A stretch of DNA of 60,860 nt. Origin: an uncultured Candidatus Saccharibacteria bacterium. GTDB taxonomy: Bacteria > Patescibacteriota > Saccharimonadia > Saccharimonadales > Saccharimonadaceae. This document shows, piece by piece, positions 49,501-59,110 of this stretch. Under the pieces are notes generated by a model that was not told the origin of the DNA, made no database searches, and worked only from the letters and a program-made list of their open reading frames with translations. How positions within the stretch are numbered: the stretch's first letter is position 1; each line of letters opens with the position of its first letter. A program made the position numbers and the translations under genes. The stretch spans positions 1 to 60,860 of the forward strand of contig CAMNPZ010000003.1 in NCBI GenBank assembly GCA_946548715.1, read 5' to 3'.

Positions 49501-52267
49501 CACCAGAATAGATAAAATTATCAGGGAATTTTACCAGCCCAGCATCTGTTAACGTAGAGCCGTTATTAGCTAAATTATTTAGTGTTACAAATTCGCCATT
49601 CTGACCGCCAGTTGGTAAACGCCATCCAGCTGGACAAATATCGCCAGCTACGTCAGTATCGCTTGTGTTATAAGTTCCATTGCCGGCCGAGGCAGTAAAC
49701 CAATTATACATTACGCCGTAGCTATACCAAGATCTATCTACACTGTTATTGTTATGCGACGGAGTGAGCTCACGATTTAGCGCGTTTGCATTGAACTGGA
49801 CTTCGTCCATACAGATATCGTCATCGTCATTGCATAGTTCATTGGAACTGGCGGAATTAGGAGCGGCCGTAATAAAATCAGCGGTGGGCGAATTAGTGTT
49901 GCTGCTAGTGAAGGCAGTAGTGGAGGGATCGAGACGTAGATTCTCTGTCATCCAGCAATTTCCGTCTTCAAGTCTAGCGACAGCATAAACATTATTGTCA
50001 CGAGTATCTTTTAAAGCGATTACTTCACCAAGGCTTAAAGCATCACATTCGTTCGTGCCGAATGATTGCATCGTATAGTTAGAATCTTCTGGTAACCACA
50101 CAGCATAGAGAGTGATTTGATAATCTTGATCGGCATTCGCGAAAAAGTTGCTGTCAATAGTAATTGATTCGTTTGGACCATACACTGTCACATTTTGCCC
50201 ATTCATCAATTTAGTGCCAGCGTCATTATCCAAGCTCCAGCCCGCAAAGCCATATCCAGTACGAGAATAGTTAGACGAAACAAGAGTCTTATGCCCCAAA
50301 TCGAGATTATCGACTTTTGCGTTCGTCATAGTACCGTTCATAGCGCCGTTGCCATCGTAAACCAGGCTATACAGTGAACGCCAAGTGGCATACAGGGTAA
50401 GCGTTTGACCTTCAGAAATATCCATACTATCCGCCGCATTTGCTACCGCACCTCCTTCTGTTACGACTACCCCAGTACCGTCAGCCGCAGTATTCCAGCC
50501 TGCAAACTTATAATATGTTTTCGTAAAAGCATTATTTGCAGCAACCGCCGTACTAAAGTTGACATTATTTTCATCCGCCATAGTGCCATTTCCTCCGTTG
50601 GCGTCATAATGGATATTGCCATTAATGTGATAGCCCGGATTGAACAGACAGCGTACAGTTTGTCCTCGGTTTTTCATTGTATTATTGGAATTCATGCGAT
50701 TATCATCGGGCTTTAGCCATAGGTTATTGGTACTATTGGCATTGGCCGCGTTGAGTGTAGCATAGCTACTTGAAGTACCACGATTGTATCCAGTATCATT
50801 TCGATATTCGCCACTTAGAATATAGTTATATGGATAGGTTCGCCATCGCTTAGAGGAAGCTGCTCCCTCTGCCGTGGCAGTAGTACGCTTTCGGCCATCT
50901 CCGCCCATAGAAATGTCCAAAACCGCCAGGTCGCCATGGTCGCCATACCCAGATGGCAATCGCCAATTCACTGGGCAAATATCGCCGCCCGCTGCTGCAC
51001 CCTCCGTATTTAAACCATAGGTGCCATTACCCGCAGTAGCGGTATACCAGTTGTAGTAATTCCCATAAGAGTACCAGGAAGCAGAGTTGGTATTTGCTTC
51101 AAGTGAAGCAGTCAGTTCGCGATTCGTATTGTTAGTGTTAAACTTTATCTGATCATTGCAACTAGCGTTATTACCGGTGCAGAAACTATTCGATGAAGCA
51201 GGATGCCTATTTGCTGCTGTGATAAAATCAGCAGTTGGCTTGTTTGTATTGTCGCTGTTTATCTCTAGACCTTGAGCATAAAGGTCTAGGCGAAGGTTTT
51301 CAATCATCCAACATTGGTTATCAGCAAATTTAACCACAGCATATGTGTTCTGGTCACGAGAATCCGTGAGGGCCGTAATGCTATTTGGGGCCACAATCAG
51401 GTCACCAGTTACTTCGTCATAATGGATAGCCGTCATTTCACTGCAGCCATTCCAACCTTGTAGGTTGCCCGATGACTGTATCCAGCGAGCATAAAGTTGT
51501 AGCCCCGTGACAGATATATCACCAGTAGTAATTGATTGATTTGGACCATAATTAGTACCTGAGCCATCCTGCTCGGTATTCCAGCCCGCAAAACCATATC
51601 CTGGGCGAGAAAAGTTGGATGCTAGTAGGTCAACATTTGAATTTGAACTAGCAAGTTGATTTTCCATTGTCCCAGCCCCATCATCGCCATTGCCAGCATA
51701 GCAGATGTTATCTGCTGGGCAAGGTAACAAGTTCGCCACTATGGCAATGTTAAAAGTATTACTATAAGTACCAGACTGAATAGAAGTGGGGGCTTTTACG
51801 CCGAAAGTCAGTGTGTGATTGTTGCTGCCAGCCGTTGAAGTTTTAAATAATACAGCGGGGGCATCTAGAGGTTCTGGTATTGGTGAATAGTTTGCGCCAC
51901 TGTCTACACTATAACCATAGCCGTCACCAATTAGGTCAGCCGGGATACTAGATGAACCACTTGGCAGGGTGAAAGTAGGAATTGTTTTTGAATTATCTAG
52001 ATCGTTGACCAAAGCAGAAGAATCACCTGTTGTGGTTAATCTGATTGTATAACCGGCCGAATCAGTTGTGGAAGCGGTTATGGTCTGGTTTTCAGAGCCA
52101 AATTCGCCTGGAAATAGCTCTAAATGAACAGAATCGGAAGAAATTGAAATTGACAAATCCGAGTCAGCAAAAACTGCCTGACTGGTGAAAAGTAGGCTGG
52201 TAAATGCGAGTATATTTATAATTAATAACTTTTTTATCGGACCCTTCACAGGTCCTTCCTCCAACAC
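46559..52267 (-). CDS. giant secreted protein with repeated FISUMP-like domains and InlB-type repeats
   Basis: Signal peptide; repeated ENLRL, GDICPA[GN]WRLP, [AV]RC[IVL], YGFAGW blocks; C-terminal 7 x 8-aa Asp/Thr repeats. Confidence 0.87.
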   Translation of the reverse strand: MLEEGPVKGPIKKLLIINILAFTSLLFTSQAVFADSDLSISISSDSVHLELFPGEFGSENQTITASTTDSAGYTIRLTTTGDSSALVNDLDNSKTIPTFTLPSGSSSIPADLIGDGYGYSVDSGANYSPIPEPLDAPAVLFKTSTAGSNNHTLTFGVKAPTSIQSGTYSNTFNIAIVANLLPCPADNICYAGNGDDGAGTMENQLASSNSNVDLLASNFSRPGYGFAGWNTEQDGSGTNYGPNQSITTGDISVTGLQLYARWIQSSGNLQGWNGCSEMTAIHYDEVTGDLIVAPNSITALTDSRDQNTYAVVKFADNQCWMIENLRLDLYAQGLEINSDNTNKPTADFITAANRHPASSNSFCTGNNASCNDQIKFNTNNTNRELTASLEANTNSASWYSYGNYYNWYTATAGNGTYGLNTEGAAAGGDICPVNWRLPSGYGDHGDLAVLDISMGGDGRKRTTATAEGAASSKRWRTYPYNYILSGEYRNDTGYNRGTSSSYATLNAANANSTNNLWLKPDDNRMNSNNTMKNRGQTVRCLFNPGYHINGNIHYDANGGNGTMADENNVNFSTAVAANNAFTKTYYKFAGWNTAADGTGVVVTEGGAVANAADSMDISEGQTLTLYATWRSLYSLVYDGNGAMNGTMTNAKVDNLDLGHKTLVSSNYSRTGYGFAGWSLDNDAGTKLMNGQNVTVYGPNESITIDSNFFANADQDYQITLYAVWLPEDSNYTMQSFGTNECDALSLGEVIALKDTRDNNVYAVARLEDGNCWMTENLRLDPSTTAFTSSNTNSPTADFITAAPNSASSNELCNDDDDICMDEVQFNANALNRELTPSHNNNSVDRSWYSYGVMYNWFTASAGNGTYNTSDTDVAGDICPAGWRLPTGGQNGEFVTLNNLANNGSTLTDAGLVKFPDNFIYSGDFNYDTPGGRNSYGRYWSATPDGNLNAYRLGIVSSNPTSAGSYKKWDAFAVRCIKEGSAVIPETKQYILDYDANNYTTEVPDDVVANSQNDSYELALSTDVIPHVLGYQFLGYSTTSGDTTPDYAYNATTGTFTPNTITINSTGDSTTVTIYAVFQEDTCPANNICYFDNGANGGIGTMANQPATSNSTATLIPSNYSKTGYGFAGWIESENAVPYGPNATINTGDLSSSGLKLYAKWIPSSGNLQNWSGCDAMAPGDITALTDIRDNQTYAVAKLGDEKCWTVENLRLNPGTATMSSQNTNNPTADFLNVVNDSDVSLSSDALCATRGPECTDQVQYNSNNLNRSLTQTYNSDGNDVAWYGYGVYYNWYTATAGNGTFSTMEQSGPNHDGVLSGDICPANWHLPTGGSSGEYDVLNRVVNNNSTTSDVVWRAYPNNFVWSGDYNNTKRNSSYLNGRMWTATTKDNNNAYRLGYEIGVMQASSRAYEKWDGFAVRCVFNSTVAYNNVTVSLPQNVSKVTFYSSLYGTKTATRTDNVVGLAKGVTYTITATIASGYKLNNWTRGANGTIGDTSQNPTTFVITGDTTLGISVSQDSEYTGLEPPVSCSTPVPGITFMQDINTNNYTAVLESLTDEQPYYLRDSRDNEPYCVSKLADGRLWMLDNLRLDLGSSDTLNNVNASNTNASATALQYLKNGGGTASDQYPTAALNSEAWVDSGQDYYSVPMSVSSGTCLYSGSCVNESNSQWTKDSTVPVYGNGSGKVGVLYNYCAVSAGTYCYGDGTSKTNIPGTDSKPDSLYDIDGDICPAGWYVPTGRIAGDLYSLYNYYGYRDASSPNSLQYKTSIPFAGSFISGKLNSNPTFQGSIWTSTRDASSNPQEFLVRQNTIVMSNSLTHNYAMATRCILNTPANNASNTSMTTAADTTLMDTDDATLMDTSDATSTDTDDTVTTDVGDATTTDTNNVVSTDTDDTTTIDVEEAEGK
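46574..46741 (-). repeat. seven tandem 24-bp coding repeats (8 aa)
   Basis: TTLMDTDD ATLMDTSD ATSTDTDD TVTTDVGD ATTTDTNN VVSTDTDD TTTIDVEE. Confidence 0.85.
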
Positions 52268-52361
52268 TCTCGCATGTTTTTATTATAGCATAATCATGAT
52301 AAAAAAATGGAAGACTAAATATATTTTTTTATAAAACTCTCAAAAGTTTTCCATAAGCGTG

Positions 52362-52390
52362 AAAAAAGCCGAGGCGCTAACCTCGGCTTT
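52362..52390 (-). terminator. intrinsic terminator of the pyrophosphatase gene
   Basis: AAGCCGAGG-cgctaa-CCTCGGCTT; minus-strand reading followed by TTTTTTC. Confidence 0.85.
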
Positions 52391-52431
52391 GTGGTGGTGC
52401 ATACAATTGGTTCGCAATGGCATGCACTTGA

Positions 52432-54600
52432 TTAGAAGAGGTGGAATGAAACGAATAGGCTCGCCAGCGTATTGGATACAGTCGACATAGTTTTGATGAA
52501 GATATCAAGTGCCACGCCGACAACATCCTTTCTAGTATCGCCTACTGTATCACCCGTGACTGCGGCTTTGTGGGCTAAAGCCAATGATGTGTCGTCGGGT
52601 TTGGCTGCTCTTTCGATTTCGATAGATTTCTTAGCGTTATCGAAAGCGCCGCCAGAGTTACCGTTGTAAAGTGCCAAACCAACCGCTACTGCAGTCGAGC
52701 CGATCAGGATACCGAGTACAAAGTTTGGTCCAAACGAGAAACCAAACAGAATTGGTGTAACCAGTGCCATGATCGAAGGTACCAGCATATGTTTCAAAGC
52801 ATTGTTCGCCGCGAGTTCAATGATACTAGTGTAGTCAGGCTTGACCGTACCCTCAATGACTCCGGGAATCTTAAGTTGCGCTTCGCCAGCATCTGCTAAT
52901 TGTTTTGCCGCCACGATAGTATTGTCGGTAAGCAGAGCACTAAAGTACATAACCAGTGCGCCACCCACAATAATACCCACTACGAGATGTACAATGATGG
53001 ACATCAGTCCAATGTCGCCCGTAGTGTAACTCTCAACATACGCCATGATGAGTGATACGGTGGCAAATGCCGCCGAACCGATTGCGTTACCCTTGCCGAT
53101 TGCTGCAGTGGTATTACCTACCGCGTCAAGCTGGTCAGTAATTTTGCGCACTTCCGGTTCGAGATGACAGCTTTCGGCGATGCCGCCTGCATTGTCTGCG
53201 ATAGGTCCAAAGGCATCGATTGATACCGTCGTACCCACAAAGCTCAGCATTCCGAGACCGGCAATAGCAATGCCATATGTGCCAGCTAGGCTATAGGCAA
53301 TAATCATTGAAATTCCGATTACTAATACTGGACCGAGCGTCGAACGATAACCGATGGCGTCACCTTCTGTAACCACGAATGAGTCTCCTTCGAAAGCCAT
53401 CGTTTTGAGCTTTTGAACCGGAGCGTATTTCATACTGGTATAGTATTCTGTGATTTTACCGACTGCTACAGAGCTGACAACCCCCAGAACCGAAGCAATC
53501 CAAGGTGAAATCCAACCATATCGGAAATTGAATACCGATAGTTCCGGCATGCGTCCAAATACCCAGTAGGCACCGACCAGTCCAATGATGAAGACCATGC
53601 CGGCCGAGAGATATGTTGCCATATCAAGCTCAAGCGCCGGGTCCTGGATTTCGCGAGAGATTACTTCGGGTTTACCGTCCTTGCCTTTTATAATCTTTTT
53701 ACGATTGGCAAAAATAACGGATGAGACTCCAATCAGACTGCTGAGCAATCCTCCTGCCGAAATAATAAACGGGAAGATACATGCAGCCGACAATAGCGCT
53801 GGATTATCCTTGAAGATCTGCATAGAGATAAGGATGCAGGCTGTAGGCGTCGCCACAAAACTCTCCGCCAAATCCGAAATGTTCCCAGCAATATCATTAA
53901 CGCAGTCACCAATAAAATCCGCAACTGTATTTGGCATTCTGGAATCATCTTCCGGCATATTGTGGACGTTTTTCCCGACAATGTCAGCTGAAATGTCGGC
54001 CGCTTTAGTATAGTTACCACCAGCTACACGATTGAACATTCCAACCAGCGAAAATCCAAGCGAATAGCAACCAAGGCGCATAGCAATGGGATTACAGGTG
54101 TTCAGACCGAGTAACCCATGTCCAACCAAATGTGCTTGTGCACCGCGCGACATGAGCCAAACAATCAGGAACCCAAACAGACCAAAGGCCGGTACGGCAA
54201 AACCACTAATGCTGCCGCCAAGCAATGCGATACGCATAGTACGACTAAGCGCCTTGGTGACCCTTGCCGCATTTGTAGTCCTGACATTGCCGTAAGTGCC
54301 AGCCCGCATTCCTATTTCGACCGCTGTCATATTAAGACCTGCGCCGAACAGTAAGACCAGACCGGCATATGTCTCAGTGAATAGTGAATACAGTATCGCA
54401 AAAAATACAACCGTCGGTATAATGACTCGGTACTCTCGGCCCATAAATGTGCTCGCTCCGTTGCGAATGATGCCGGCGAGCTCTTTCATTTCCTCAGTCC
54501 CTTCGTCATGCTCCCTCAAATCCACAAAGTTAACCCTAATCAAACAAAAAGCAACAATAATTACTAAGAATGATACGATATAAACAATCATGTTAAGCAT
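52432..54600 (-). CDS. hppA: membrane-bound ion-translocating pyrophosphatase
   Basis: YGNVRTTNAARV, DISADIVGKN, DAFGPIADNAGGIAE, AVGNTTAAIGKGNAIGSAAF; about 16 hydrophobic segments expected. Confidence 0.92.
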   Translation of the reverse strand: MLNMIVYIVSFLVIIVAFCLIRVNFVDLREHDEGTEEMKELAGIIRNGASTFMGREYRVIIPTVVFFAILYSLFTETYAGLVLLFGAGLNMTAVEIGMRAGTYGNVRTTNAARVTKALSRTMRIALLGGSISGFAVPAFGLFGFLIVWLMSRGAQAHLVGHGLLGLNTCNPIAMRLGCYSLGFSLVGMFNRVAGGNYTKAADISADIVGKNVHNMPEDDSRMPNTVADFIGDCVNDIAGNISDLAESFVATPTACILISMQIFKDNPALLSAACIFPFIISAGGLLSSLIGVSSVIFANRKKIIKGKDGKPEVISREIQDPALELDMATYLSAGMVFIIGLVGAYWVFGRMPELSVFNFRYGWISPWIASVLGVVSSVAVGKITEYYTSMKYAPVQKLKTMAFEGDSFVVTEGDAIGYRSTLGPVLVIGISMIIAYSLAGTYGIAIAGLGMLSFVGTTVSIDAFGPIADNAGGIAESCHLEPEVRKITDQLDAVGNTTAAIGKGNAIGSAAFATVSLIMAYVESYTTGDIGLMSIIVHLVVGIIVGGALVMYFSALLTDNTIVAAKQLADAGEAQLKIPGVIEGTVKPDYTSIIELAANNALKHMLVPSIMALVTPILFGFSFGPNFVLGILIGSTAVAVGLALYNGNSGGAFDNAKKSIEIERAAKPDDTSLALAHKAAVTGDTVGDTRKDVVGVALDIFIKTMSTVSNTLASLFVSFHLF

Positions 54601-54770
54601 TATTCCAACCTCCTTGTTAATGTACTAGATGATGAGTTTGCCCACAACGCCACATCTAGGCGCATTATAGCATAAAACTGCGTCATATCAAATCATAACC
54701 ATGAACCGAGATAGTTTAACTATGTATATTATATGTTTCTACTCGCAATAAAAGTGTTACAATATATAAT

Positions 54771-55730
54771 ATGGGAAAGAAAAGAATTTTTACGAAGAAA
54801 GAATTGCAGCAGCTTTCGGCCGAGCAAGTAATCGATAAATTACAGCACGAGAACTACTCTTTGTTGGCTACTTTAGGCGCTGATAACCTGCGTAAGGAAA
54901 TGGTTCCAGTAGGTAAGGCCTGCAATGCTGCAATTAACTATTTCTTTAGTACAACTGGTCCAAAAAATAACCAGGTTCAACATATCCGTAACGCTCGTAA
55001 AAAACTAGTGAAGATTCTTTCGAAGCTAACTCCAGGTAGTTATAATGGAATGCCAAAAGACGACCCTAAGGGGCTAGTTGTTGGTTTTAATCATCCCTCT
55101 CTTGGCGAAATAGCCCGTATTCTGACTATGAAAATCGATATTATGGGCGAGAAGCCGATGTATTTTCCAGTAAATCTTCCTTGGTACGAATCGTTAGCTC
55201 CGAATTATGACCGGATTAAGCAGTTAGGTATTATTATTACTCCTACTATTACTCCTTCGACCTGGAGTAAGCTTAATCTTAAGGAGGGTTCTTTGCTATA
55301 CAATGAAGGGAATCGACTAAAACGTGAATTTCGCGATATTTACACCAACATATCGCATGATGGCTTGAAAGATGGTGGCGTGGTATTCGTGGCTCCGTCC
55401 GCCACGCGTCAAGCGACCGTTTTCAAGAATGAGGCAGTCTACAAAAAACAAGAAGATATTATTCCAACTATGTCGATGCTAGCACTTAAGCTTTATTCAG
55501 ATCCGGAAATGGATTGTGATTTTTTGCCAATGGCAGTATTGCCGCCAGCTGGTTACAAAAGGGGGTTAAATTTTCGCAAGAAGTATCGCCTAATTCCAGG
55601 CGAACGAATGACCGCCAAAGAGATTCGAAAAAAATATATGCCCACGCAGGATACAAAGCGTCTGGTTGGATTTGACTATGAGTTTCACCAAAGAATCGCG
55701 GATAAACTGCCAAAAAAATATTGGTATTAG
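54771..55730 (+). CDS. PlsC-like acyltransferase candidate
   Basis: GFNHPSLGEIARI and GGVVFVAPSATRQATVF resemble the NHxxxx and later block of PlsC-type proteins, but the match is weak. Confidence 0.4.
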   Translation: MGKKRIFTKKELQQLSAEQVIDKLQHENYSLLATLGADNLRKEMVPVGKACNAAINYFFSTTGPKNNQVQHIRNARKKLVKILSKLTPGSYNGMPKDDPKGLVVGFNHPSLGEIARILTMKIDIMGEKPMYFPVNLPWYESLAPNYDRIKQLGIIITPTITPSTWSKLNLKEGSLLYNEGNRLKREFRDIYTNISHDGLKDGGVVFVAPSATRQATVFKNEAVYKKQEDIIPTMSMLALKLYSDPEMDCDFLPMAVLPPAGYKRGLNFRKKYRLIPGERMTAKEIRKKYMPTQDTKRLVGFDYEFHQRIADKLPKKYWY

Positions 55731-55757
55731 CGTTATTTGTGATACAATAGTATAAGC

Positions 55758-57500
55758 ATGATGGAAGAAGAATTTATTTATCATCCACTAGAGAATATTG
55801 AAGATGTGGATTTGTTTTATGAAGCGGTCGGACGCGAAAAGCTTACAAAAGCAATCTCGCCAGAAAGGCCATATACTTATTGGACTATAGAGCTTTACGA
55901 TAAGAACAATGGAATACGTGGTGGTGGAGGCTTAGGCGTGTTGGCGGCCGACACAAGAAGAATTGCCGAAAAAATGAATGTTCCATTCGTGCTAATTACC
56001 CCTTTCTATCCTAGAGAGACTCATCAGAAGATATCTAATGGCAGTATTTCCGATGAGCATACTGATGTGGATTATCGTGATTTCGGATTTCGCTTGATTG
56101 ATACCGTCAACGTTAGATGCTGCAATAATCTTTGCAAACTCGAAGTAATCGAAAAACAATTTCACAGCACTAGAATAATCGCAATTACGGAACCTAATTT
56201 TGGTGAACTGTATTCCGATACGAGCGGTTCGGACCACAGGCTATATCAGGAGGTAGCTTTAGGCTTTGGTGGCTATGCCGCATTAAAGTTAATTGGCCTG
56301 AAGCCAGCAATTATGCAATTAAACGAAGTTTCAACTTTTTTTGCCGCCTTAGCTCGCTTGGATGAATTGGTACATAACGGAATGGATTTTTATGAAGCGG
56401 TAGTCTACACCAGAAAACATACCTTGTACACCAATCACACGCTAGTGCAGGCGGCTGAGGCTGAATTCTCCTACGAGCAATTCGAACGCTTTGTATTTCC
56501 TAACGTCAAGTCGCCAGCAGTTAAACGTTGGCTTTCTGAAAAATTTGAAAATGGTCGAATAAAACTTTCTTCGATTACGATTGAAATTGCCGAGCTAAAA
56601 AGTGGGGTGTCTAAGCTACATGCCCGTGTCGCCAATTACCATGATGCTGCCGGAAATAAGGTCAAATTCAAACCCATCACCAATGGTATTGACATGAATA
56701 TGTGGGTACTACCCGAAATCATGGATTTCTATCATCAAAATGAGATTCTCGACGAAAAAGATTTCTTAACGGAAAATTTTATATTTAGATTAGAGTCTCT
56801 GAGTGCTATAGATATAAGATTGGCAAAACAACGTGGTAGAAAAGTATTAAACGAGGTCTTAGCGCACCGTCCAGACCACAAAGGAAATATTTTACAATTT
56901 GGCGACAATGATTTCATATTTGGATTTAAACGTCGTTTTGTTGACTACAAGAGACCAGATTTACCTTTTCGCGATTTATCTCGTCTTCGAGTGGTACTTG
57001 AGGAGCGGAATGCGCATTATATTTTGGCCGGGAGAGTACACACTGGCGATACCAATATGTCTAATAAATTAACCGGAATACTTAGGGCAATTGAAACGGA
57101 TGAATATCTGTCATCGCATGTTCATTATTTGCCAGACTACGACGAAGAGTTAGCCTATGGTGTTTCGGTTGGTTGTAATGCTACAATCAATGTGCCGATT
57201 GTAGGGCTTGAAGCTTGTGGTACCAGTTGGATGAAGGATGTGGCAAACTGGGGCATACTAATTTCAACCCATGATGGTGGAGTGGCGGACGGTTCTATTA
57301 ATTCTTACCTCAACGTATCTGGTGCTAACGAGGATGAGGAATTGTCGATGCTGTATCAGCGCATGGAAGAGGCTATTAATGCTTGGGAAAGTGATTTCGA
57401 CTTAGAGACTCTAATACGTCAGCAGTTGGCAGATTTCTTACCAATAGTTTCGGGAACAAGGATGTTAAAGGATTATCTTGACTATTTGTTCCCAATATAG
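55758..57500 (+). CDS. alpha-glucan phosphorylase-like protein (GT35)
   Basis: YTYWTIELYDKNNGIRGGGGLGVLAADTRRIAEKM, FGFKRRFVDYKRPDL, ILAGRVHTGDTNM, EACGTSWMKDVANWGILISTHDGGVAD. Confidence 0.8.
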   Translation: MMEEEFIYHPLENIEDVDLFYEAVGREKLTKAISPERPYTYWTIELYDKNNGIRGGGGLGVLAADTRRIAEKMNVPFVLITPFYPRETHQKISNGSISDEHTDVDYRDFGFRLIDTVNVRCCNNLCKLEVIEKQFHSTRIIAITEPNFGELYSDTSGSDHRLYQEVALGFGGYAALKLIGLKPAIMQLNEVSTFFAALARLDELVHNGMDFYEAVVYTRKHTLYTNHTLVQAAEAEFSYEQFERFVFPNVKSPAVKRWLSEKFENGRIKLSSITIEIAELKSGVSKLHARVANYHDAAGNKVKFKPITNGIDMNMWVLPEIMDFYHQNEILDEKDFLTENFIFRLESLSAIDIRLAKQRGRKVLNEVLAHRPDHKGNILQFGDNDFIFGFKRRFVDYKRPDLPFRDLSRLRVVLEERNAHYILAGRVHTGDTNMSNKLTGILRAIETDEYLSSHVHYLPDYDEELAYGVSVGCNATINVPIVGLEACGTSWMKDVANWGILISTHDGGVADGSINSYLNVSGANEDEELSMLYQRMEEAINAWESDFDLETLIRQQLADFLPIVSGTRMLKDYLDYLFPI

Positions 57501-57512
57501 TAAAATGTTGAC

Positions 57513-57540
57513 AAGTCTGGTATCAGACTTTTTTGATACC
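57513..57540 (+). promoter_or_regulatory. terminator hairpin overlapping an alternative hairpin upstream of secE
   Basis: AAGTCTG-gtat-CAGACTT-TTTT and GGTATC...GATACC share nt 57519-57524. Confidence 0.5.
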
Positions 57541-57561
57541 GTTTAAATGTAAAGGAGTAGG

Positions 57562-57951
57562 ATGGCGAAAATCACTAGAATCAAGGCTGGAGACTCTTCT
57601 GGAAAGAGAGTTGAAGAAGCCGAGCCGACAATTACTCGCAAGAAGGTTGTCGTGAAAGACAAAAAACTAGACAAAGCCAAACAGAAAGATTTAAGAAAAG
57701 CAGAGAAAGCGGTCGCAAAAGGCAAAACAGATGAGAAAAAACCTTTCATCCTGTTCCGTCCTTTCGTCTATTTCGGCAGGTATCTGCGTGATTCCTGGCG
57801 CGAGCTAAGACAGGTACGTTGGCCAAATGCAAAAGCAACCTGGAAGATGGTCTTGGCGGTTTTTGTTTACACGGCACTATTTATGGCACTTATCTTCTTA
57901 TTGGATTTGTTCTTTACATGGCTATTTAATATAATATTAGGAAAGGGTTAA
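57562..57951 (+). CDS. secE: preprotein translocase subunit SecE
   Basis: Lys-rich N-terminus then YLRDSWRELRQVRWPNAKATWKMVLAVFVYTALFMALIFLLDLFFTWLF; next to nusG. Confidence 0.92.
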   Translation: MAKITRIKAGDSSGKRVEEAEPTITRKKVVVKDKKLDKAKQKDLRKAEKAVAKGKTDEKKPFILFRPFVYFGRYLRDSWRELRQVRWPNAKATWKMVLAVFVYTALFMALIFLLDLFFTWLFNIILGKG

Positions 57952-57952
57952 A

Positions 57953-58501
57953 ATGGCAGTAAATAGATATGATGATACAAGGGCCTGGTATGCGATTTCG
58001 ACATATTCTGGCTACGAAGACAAGGTTGCAGATTCCATCAACCAACGCGTAAATACAGTAGAAATGTCTGGCAAAATTTTCGAGGCAATTGTACCCAAAG
58101 AAAAGCAGATTGAAATCAAAAATGGCAAGCGCAAAATTGTGGATCGGAAGATTTTGCAGGGCTATGTATTGGTTGATATGAAGCTATCAGACGAAACTTG
58201 GTATATTATTCGCAACACCCCTGGCGTGACTGGGTTTATCGGCACTGGTACTCAGCCGACTCCAGTTTCGGAAAAAGAAATCAAGAAGATTAAGAAACGT
58301 ATGGGTGTCGAAGATCCAAAGTTCTCAGTTAAATACGAGGTCGGTGAAGTGGTTTCGATTACGGATGGTCCATTTAAGGGCTTTGACGGCGCCGTTTCGG
58401 AGATTGACGCTGCCAAGGGCAAGCTCAAGGTGATGGTCTCAATGTTCGGACGCGAAACTCCAGTTGAGCTTGATGCACTTCAAGTCAAACAGCTGAACTA
58501 G
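57953..58501 (+). CDS. nusG: transcription termination/antitermination protein NusG
   Basis: WYAISTYSGYEDKVADSI, PGVTGFIGTGTQPTPVSEKEI, EVVSITDGPFKGFDGAVSEI. Confidence 0.95.
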   Translation: MAVNRYDDTRAWYAISTYSGYEDKVADSINQRVNTVEMSGKIFEAIVPKEKQIEIKNGKRKIVDRKILQGYVLVDMKLSDETWYIIRNTPGVTGFIGTGTQPTPVSEKEIKKIKKRMGVEDPKFSVKYEVGEVVSITDGPFKGFDGAVSEIDAAKGKLKVMVSMFGRETPVELDALQVKQLN

Positions 58502-58580
58502 AGCAATTCTGCAAAGGTTGCTAAATTTGAAGAATATTGGTATAATAATACTGTTACGCACTAGAAAGGTATAATTAAAC

Positions 58581-59009
58581 ATGGCAGAAAAGAAAGTTAT
58601 CGGAAACTTGAAACTTCGTATTCCGGCAGGTCGCGCGACAGCTGGCCCTCCGGTAGGTTCGACGCTCGGTCAATGGGGTCTCAATATGATGGATTTCATC
58701 AATCCATTCAATGAAGCCACCAAGGATTTAATGGGCAAGAACGTAATCGTGCATATTCGTGTATTCGAAGACCGTACGTTTGATTGGAAATCTCTCGGGC
58801 AGCCAGTTGACGATTTGATTCGTGAGGCTATCAAAATCGAGAAAGGCTCTGGCAAGCCAAATGTCGACAAGGTTGGTAAGATTACGCGCGCACAGCTAGA
58901 AGAGATTGCTCAGAAGAAAATGGATCAGTTGAATGCAATCGACCTCGAGGGTGCAGTCAAGATTGTAGCCGGTACTGCACGTTCGATGGGCGTAGAAGTT
59001 ACAGAATAA
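58581..59009 (+). CDS. rplK: 50S ribosomal protein L11
   Basis: LRIPAGRATAGPPVGSTLGQWGLNMMDF, GTARSMGVEV. Confidence 0.96.
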   Translation: MAEKKVIGNLKLRIPAGRATAGPPVGSTLGQWGLNMMDFINPFNEATKDLMGKNVIVHIRVFEDRTFDWKSLGQPVDDLIREAIKIEKGSGKPNVDKVGKITRAQLEEIAQKKMDQLNAIDLEGAVKIVAGTARSMGVEVTE

Positions 59010-59110
59010 GATTACTATATCAAAAAGGTCAGGTTTATAAGCTTGACTTTTTTGATGCAGTATGGTATTATAGTATTACATATTATCAAACGCGAAGGGG
59101 GTAAATAATA

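Noticed and set aside
47000-51000. Plus-strand ORFs opposite the giant minus-strand FISUMP gene (and similar antisense ORFs throughout, e.g. 2949-3209, 41511-41976)
   Set aside because: Low-complexity or shadow translations of confident genes; no start signals or recognisable domains.
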